Source: Kiritimatiellia bacterium
Lineage (GTDB): Bacteria > Verrucomicrobiota > Kiritimatiellia > RFP12 > DVOR01
DNA length: 8,220 nt
Assembly (NCBI GenBank): GCA_900771325.1
Contig: CAAGNN010000076.1
Span: 1-8,220, forward strand
Direction of reading: 5' to 3'
Shown: positions 6,067-8,220 of the stretch, piece after piece
Position numbering within the stretch: the first letter of the stretch is position 1
Layout of the letters: each line of letters opens with the position of its first letter
The notes under the pieces: generated by a model
Told to the model about the DNA's origin: nothing
Seen by the model: only the letters and a program-made list of their open reading frames with translations
The model's database searches: none
Translations under genes and position numbers: made by a program

Positions 6067-6140
6067 GAGAAAGCTGTTGCCGGAGGTGGAAAGCCCGGCC
6101 AATAACTGCCAGCCTCTCCGTCGCGGCACGCGCCCTGTCC
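6063..6140 (+). repeat. 80-bp dispersed element, copy A (5' of comEC)
   Basis: Positions 6063-6100 match the reverse complement of 7949-7986 at 33 of 38 bases without gaps. After a less conserved stretch the two copies share CCGTCGCGG (6118-6126 here) followed by a similar CACGCG/AACGCG tail. A local fold is possible: TTGCCGG (6078-6084 region) with CCGGCCAA (6096-6103 region), one base bulged. The copy ends just before the comEC promoter. It has no coding potential. Confidence 0.8.
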
Positions 6141-6143
6141 ACT

Positions 6144-6160
6144 GGCTCGCGCAGCGAGCC
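6144..6160. promoter_or_regulatory. perfect 7-bp dyad next to the comEC -35 box
   Basis: GGCTCGC (6144-6150) and GCGAGCC (6154-6160) form a perfect dyad around GCA, ending 5 bp before the -35 box. It could be an operator or simply a hairpin terminating upstream transcription. No T-run follows it. Confidence 0.4.
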
Positions 6161-6165
6161 GGGGC

Positions 6166-6195
6166 TTGACGCGCGGGGGACTGGGCGGGTATCAT
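6166..6195 (+). promoter_or_regulatory. sigma-70-type promoter for comEC
   Basis: TTGACG (6166-6171) and TATCAT (6190-6195) are separated by 18 bp, a good match to the housekeeping consensus. Predicted transcription start is near 6202. This rules out the in-frame TTG at 6166 as a translation start and leaves a leader of about 78 nt to the GTG at 6280. Confidence 0.65.
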
Positions 6196-6279
6196 AACTG
6201 GGTTGAAGGGAAGAGCGCGCGTGAGCGGTTGGCAGACAGATTGGCAGCGGGCAGTCGCCGCGAAGAGCGGGGGCGGACG

Positions 6280-7905
6280 GTGAGTTTTGCCGAGGCGCTC
6301 TGGACGACGGAGGGCGGGTTGACGCGCCATCGGCCGCTCTATGGCTGGGCGGTGGCGGTGATTGCGGGGACGGCGCTGGGCTTCTTTGTGGGGCTGCCGT
6401 GGGTGTGGTTGGTGGCGGCGACGGGGGGGATGGTGCGCGCGTGGGGGCGGCCGAAGCTCTCGGCCAAGCAGCTTTCTCTGGCGCTCTGGGTGGTGGCGTT
6501 GCTGCTGACCGCTTGGCGCGCGGGGCTCTATCACGACCGCAATGCCGCCGTCCTGGCGCGTCTGCGCGAGGAGCAGGCGAGCGGCAACACCTTCCCGCTG
6601 GTGGTCACCGTCTCGAACGATCGGCAGATTGTGCCGCGCAAGCGGGGCGGACCCTACTGCCGCTTCTCGGTGGACAGTGCCTGGTTCGCCGATGGCACGG
6701 CCGTCCACGGCACCAACCTGCGCGTCTCCTTCTACGACCGCGCGGGGAACTTCCCGCAGGTGGGCGAGCGGTGGCGGCTGCAGGTCAAGCCCCGGCGCGG
6801 CGCGCCGCTCTACCGCCTGGCCCTCTCGGCGCGGGGCGAGACGGCCGAGCGGCTGGAGGTCCCCGGCGGGGTGGAGCGCTCGCAGTATTGGCTGGCGGGG
6901 CTGCGCGAGCGCTTGGCCGAGCACTTGGCGTTGGGGGTGGCGCGCGAGGATGCGCTGTTGCTGCAAACGATGCTGTTGGGGCGGCGGACGACGATGCCCT
7001 ACGAGGCGCGTCAACGCTACGCCGATGCCGGGATTATCCACATCTTCGCCATCTCGGGGCTGCACGTGGGGATTGTGGCGGGCTTTCTGATTTGGGTGAT
7101 GGGCGCGCTGGGGGTGCGGTTGCGGTGGCGAGCGGTGGTGCTCGCGCCGGCGTTGGTGGGCTATCTGCTCCTGACCGGCATTCCGCCCTCGGCCGCGCGC
7201 GCCTGCTCGATGGCCATCCTCTACTGTCTGGCGCCGACGGTGCTGCGGCAAGCGAGCGCGCCGGCGGCCCTCTTCGCCACCGCCGCCGGGGTGCTGCTCA
7301 TCGAGCCGGGGTGGATTGCGAATGTGGGGGCCATCCTCTCCTTCACGGTGATGGGCGGGATCTTGCTGTGTATGGCGCCGATGGAGCGGGTGCTGGCGGG
7401 CTGGATGGGTGCCGGGGAGAGCGAGCGCGACCCCGGGGCGCTGCCCGCCCCACCGAGTTGGCACGTGCGGCTGCGCCGGCGCTTGGCTGCGTTGGTGGCG
7501 CTGACTCTCTCGGCCTGGCTAGCGGCCGCGCCCCTCTCGCTCTACTTCTTCGGCCGACTCTCCTTCGTGGGGCTGGCGCTGAATCTGCTCATCCCGGGGC
7601 TGACGCTGGGGATTGTCTGGTGCGCATGCGTCTCGGCGGTGGCGGGCTTCGCCTTCGCGCCGATCTCCGAACTCTGCAACCGCGCGGGGGTGGCGCTACT
7701 GCGGGTGCTCGACCTCTGCTCGGAGTTCGCCCTCTCCCTGCCCGGCTCGACGGTGGAGCTCGCGCCGATGGAGCGCCCCGGCCTCACCGTCACCCTCCTC
7801 CTCGAGTTCGCCCTCCTCCTCTTTGGACTGTGGCTGAGGGTAAAAACGAGCGCGGCAGCCTCGGGGGAGGCCGCCGCGCTCGTTTCGATAGACGATAGGC
7901 GATAG
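6280..7905 (+). CDS. comEC: ComEC/Rec2-family DNA-uptake channel protein without MBL domain
   Basis: 541 residues from the GTG at 6280, chosen because GGGGG lies 6 nt upstream and it falls below the promoter; TTG at 6229 or 6241 are alternatives. An N-terminal pair of membrane segments (about 18-45 and 62-82) is followed by a soluble DUF4131/OB-like region (about 100-200). The Competence domain follows with HIFAISGLHVGI (254-265) and GIPPSAARA (300-308), then several membrane helices including the APLSLYFFGRLSFVGLALN region (about 417-435). ComEC forms the inner-membrane channel for single-stranded DNA in natural transformation. The C-terminal metallo-beta-lactamase domain found in many homologues is absent. 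The last 20 or so residues are encoded by a terminator-like hairpin and heptamer repeats, ending SIDDRR with the stop inside the repeat. The family is certain; uptake ability is not shown. Confidence 0.92.
   Translation: MSFAEALWTTEGGLTRHRPLYGWAVAVIAGTALGFFVGLPWVWLVAATGGMVRAWGRPKLSAKQLSLALWVVALLLTAWRAGLYHDRNAAVLARLREEQASGNTFPLVVTVSNDRQIVPRKRGGPYCRFSVDSAWFADGTAVHGTNLRVSFYDRAGNFPQVGERWRLQVKPRRGAPLYRLALSARGETAERLEVPGGVERSQYWLAGLRERLAEHLALGVAREDALLLQTMLLGRRTTMPYEARQRYADAGIIHIFAISGLHVGIVAGFLIWVMGALGVRLRWRAVVLAPALVGYLLLTGIPPSAARACSMAILYCLAPTVLRQASAPAALFATAAGVLLIEPGWIANVGAILSFTVMGGILLCMAPMERVLAGWMGAGESERDPGALPAPPSWHVRLRRRLAALVALTLSAWLAAAPLSLYFFGRLSFVGLALNLLIPGLTLGIVWCACVSAVAGFAFAPISELCNRAGVALLRVLDLCSEFALSLPGSTVELAPMERPGLTVTLLLEFALLLFGLWLRVKTSAAASGEAAALVSIDDRR
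7842..7885 (-). terminator. strong hairpin with T-run for minus-strand transcripts, inside the comEC 3' end
   Basis: AAACGAGCGCGGC (7844-7856) pairs perfectly with GCCGCGCTCGTTT (7873-7885). After one mismatch, GCCTC (7858-7862) pairs with GAGGC (7867-7871) around a GGGG loop. On the minus strand the stem runs into five T (complement of 7842-7846), a classical intrinsic terminator for fabV. On the plus strand only three T belong to the stem and none follow. The hairpin lies within the comEC reading frame. Confidence 0.7.
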
Positions 7906-7907
7906 AC
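7887..7907 (+). repeat. heptamer array GATAGRC x3 at the comEC stop
   Basis: GATAGAC, GATAGGC and GATAGAC follow in perfect register. They encode the last residues IDDRR, and the TAG at 7903-7905 is part of the third unit. The array is followed by GGGAAGC, as the copy at 6046-6066 is followed by GAGAAAGC. Confidence 0.9.
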
Positions 7908-7986
7908 GGGAAGCGCGTTTCCGCGACGGGCAGGTGTTTGGCCTAACTGGCCGGGCTTTTCACCTCAGGCGCCAGCTTTCCCGTCT
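7904..7986 (-). repeat. 80-bp dispersed element, copy B (3' of comEC), inverted
   Basis: The reverse complement matches copy A at 6063-6140 (33 of 38 in the best segment). This copy also has near-perfect terminal inverted repeats: AGACGGGAAGC (7904-7914) and GCTTTCCCGTCT (7975-7986), with one extra T. It begins inside the comEC stop codon. Ends of this kind suggest a small non-autonomous mobile or extragenic palindromic element, as inference. Confidence 0.8.
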
Positions 7987-7994
7987 CTCGCGAG

Positions 7995-8017
7995 CCGGGC
8001 GCAACCCGGTGAGTTTT
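7995..8017 (+). terminator. weak terminator candidate downstream of comEC
   Basis: CCGGG (7995-7999) pairs with CCCGG (8005-8009) around CGCAA; TGAG and then four T (8014-8017) follow. A second small hairpin, CCCG (8018-8021) with CGGG (8027-8030), then TTTA, comes right after. The stems are short, so the call is tentative. Confidence 0.3.
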
Positions 8018-8031
8018 CCCGTTTATCGGGT

Positions 8032-8220
8032 TTATCCCACAAAGCCGTGGAGGGCGAGGAAGTCGGTGCGGTAGCCGGCGATGTCGGTGGTGGCCTCGAC
8101 ATTCTCGGGGGTGAGGGCGGCCATCAGGGCGTCGACCTCGGCCTGGATCTCCGGGCGCATCTCCCAATCGTCAATGCGAATGCGCCCGGCTTCGTCCACG
8201 GGCATAGCGCCGTCGGGCGA
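8032..8220 (-). CDS. fabV: FabV / trans-2-enoyl-CoA reductase, C-terminal end (partial)
   Basis: The last 62 residues of a gene entering from the right edge; the stop TAA is at 8034-8032. The segment GRIRIDDWEMRPEIQAEV (12-29) followed by TPENVEATTDIAGYRTDF and LHGF matches the C-terminal signature of the FabV/TER family. In that family GRIR(I/L)DDWE(M/L)R is followed by an acidic helix and a GY-x2-(D/E)F-L-x-L-x-GF ending. Members reduce the trans-2 double bond of enoyl-ACP or enoyl-CoA with NADH in fatty-acid synthesis or reductive chain shortening. The catalytic and NADH-binding parts lie outside the window, so completeness is unknown. It is convergent with comEC and shares the terminator region at 7842-7885. 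Confidence 0.85.
   Translation of the reverse strand, partial: SPDGAMPVDEAGRIRIDDWEMRPEIQAEVDALMAALTPENVEATTDIAGYRTDFLALHGFVG

Noticed and set aside
5747..6142. 131-codon minus-strand frame in the spacer
   Set aside because: It runs through the repeat array and hairpins and shows no domain; treated as chance.
6166..6279. TTG start of comEC at 6166
   Set aside because: It coincides with the -35 box, upstream of the predicted transcript start, and has no ribosome binding site.
5929..7464. 511-codon minus-strand frame opposite comEC
   Set aside because: Pro/Arg/His-rich shadow; it crosses the promoter and the 80-bp element, and comEC motifs on the plus strand are unmistakable.

Overview
This is a strongly GC-rich bacterial chromosomal window with seven recognisable genes and an unusually dense set of short repeats. 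The gene content fits a Gram-negative-type bacterium: a secreted TPR/coiled-coil protein, a MurNAc-hydrolase-family protein, a ComEC without its metallo-beta-lactamase domain, and FabV. My best guess is the PVC group (Kiritimatiellota/Verrucomicrobiota-like). That is inference from gene style only; there is no rRNA or other phylogenetic marker here.

Layout: 1-330 is non-coding and opens with a 22-bp tandem repeat cut by the window edge. From 5363 down to 331 five genes lie on the minus strand in an apparent operon. In transcription order they are a cation diffusion facilitator (CDF), a secreted coiled-coil/TPR protein, an ADP-ribose-type Nudix hydrolase, a class I SAM methyltransferase and a divergent NamZ/DUF1343 protein. 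The junctions are 20 nt, 4 nt, an 11-nt overlap and 58 nt. The last junction is filled by a heptamer-repeat palindrome that surrounds the namZ start codon. About 800 bp without a gene (5364-6165) follows, then comEC on the plus strand (6280-7905). The window ends in the 3' end of fabV on the minus strand (8032-8220), convergent with comEC.

The genes do not form one obvious pathway. The shared theme of the operon is cell envelope and housekeeping: metal efflux, a periplasmic scaffold, nucleotide clean-up, methylation and peptidoglycan-sugar hydrolysis. The operon and comEC are divergently transcribed from the 800-bp spacer.

The most unusual content is in the spacers. (1) A 15-unit, roughly 22-bp-periodic array at 5515-5845 holds two diverged copies of an AT-rich five-unit block of imperfect dyads, whose GC arms differ symmetrically between copies. 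(2) The same 22-bp core recurs at the left window edge and near 6030. (3) An approximately 80-bp element occurs twice in inverted orientation, flanking comEC. (4) Heptamer arrays of two sequence families sit exactly at gene ends; they supply the comEC stop codon, abut the methyltransferase stop and encode part of the NamZ N-terminus. No mobile element, RNA gene, CRISPR array or defence system was recognised.
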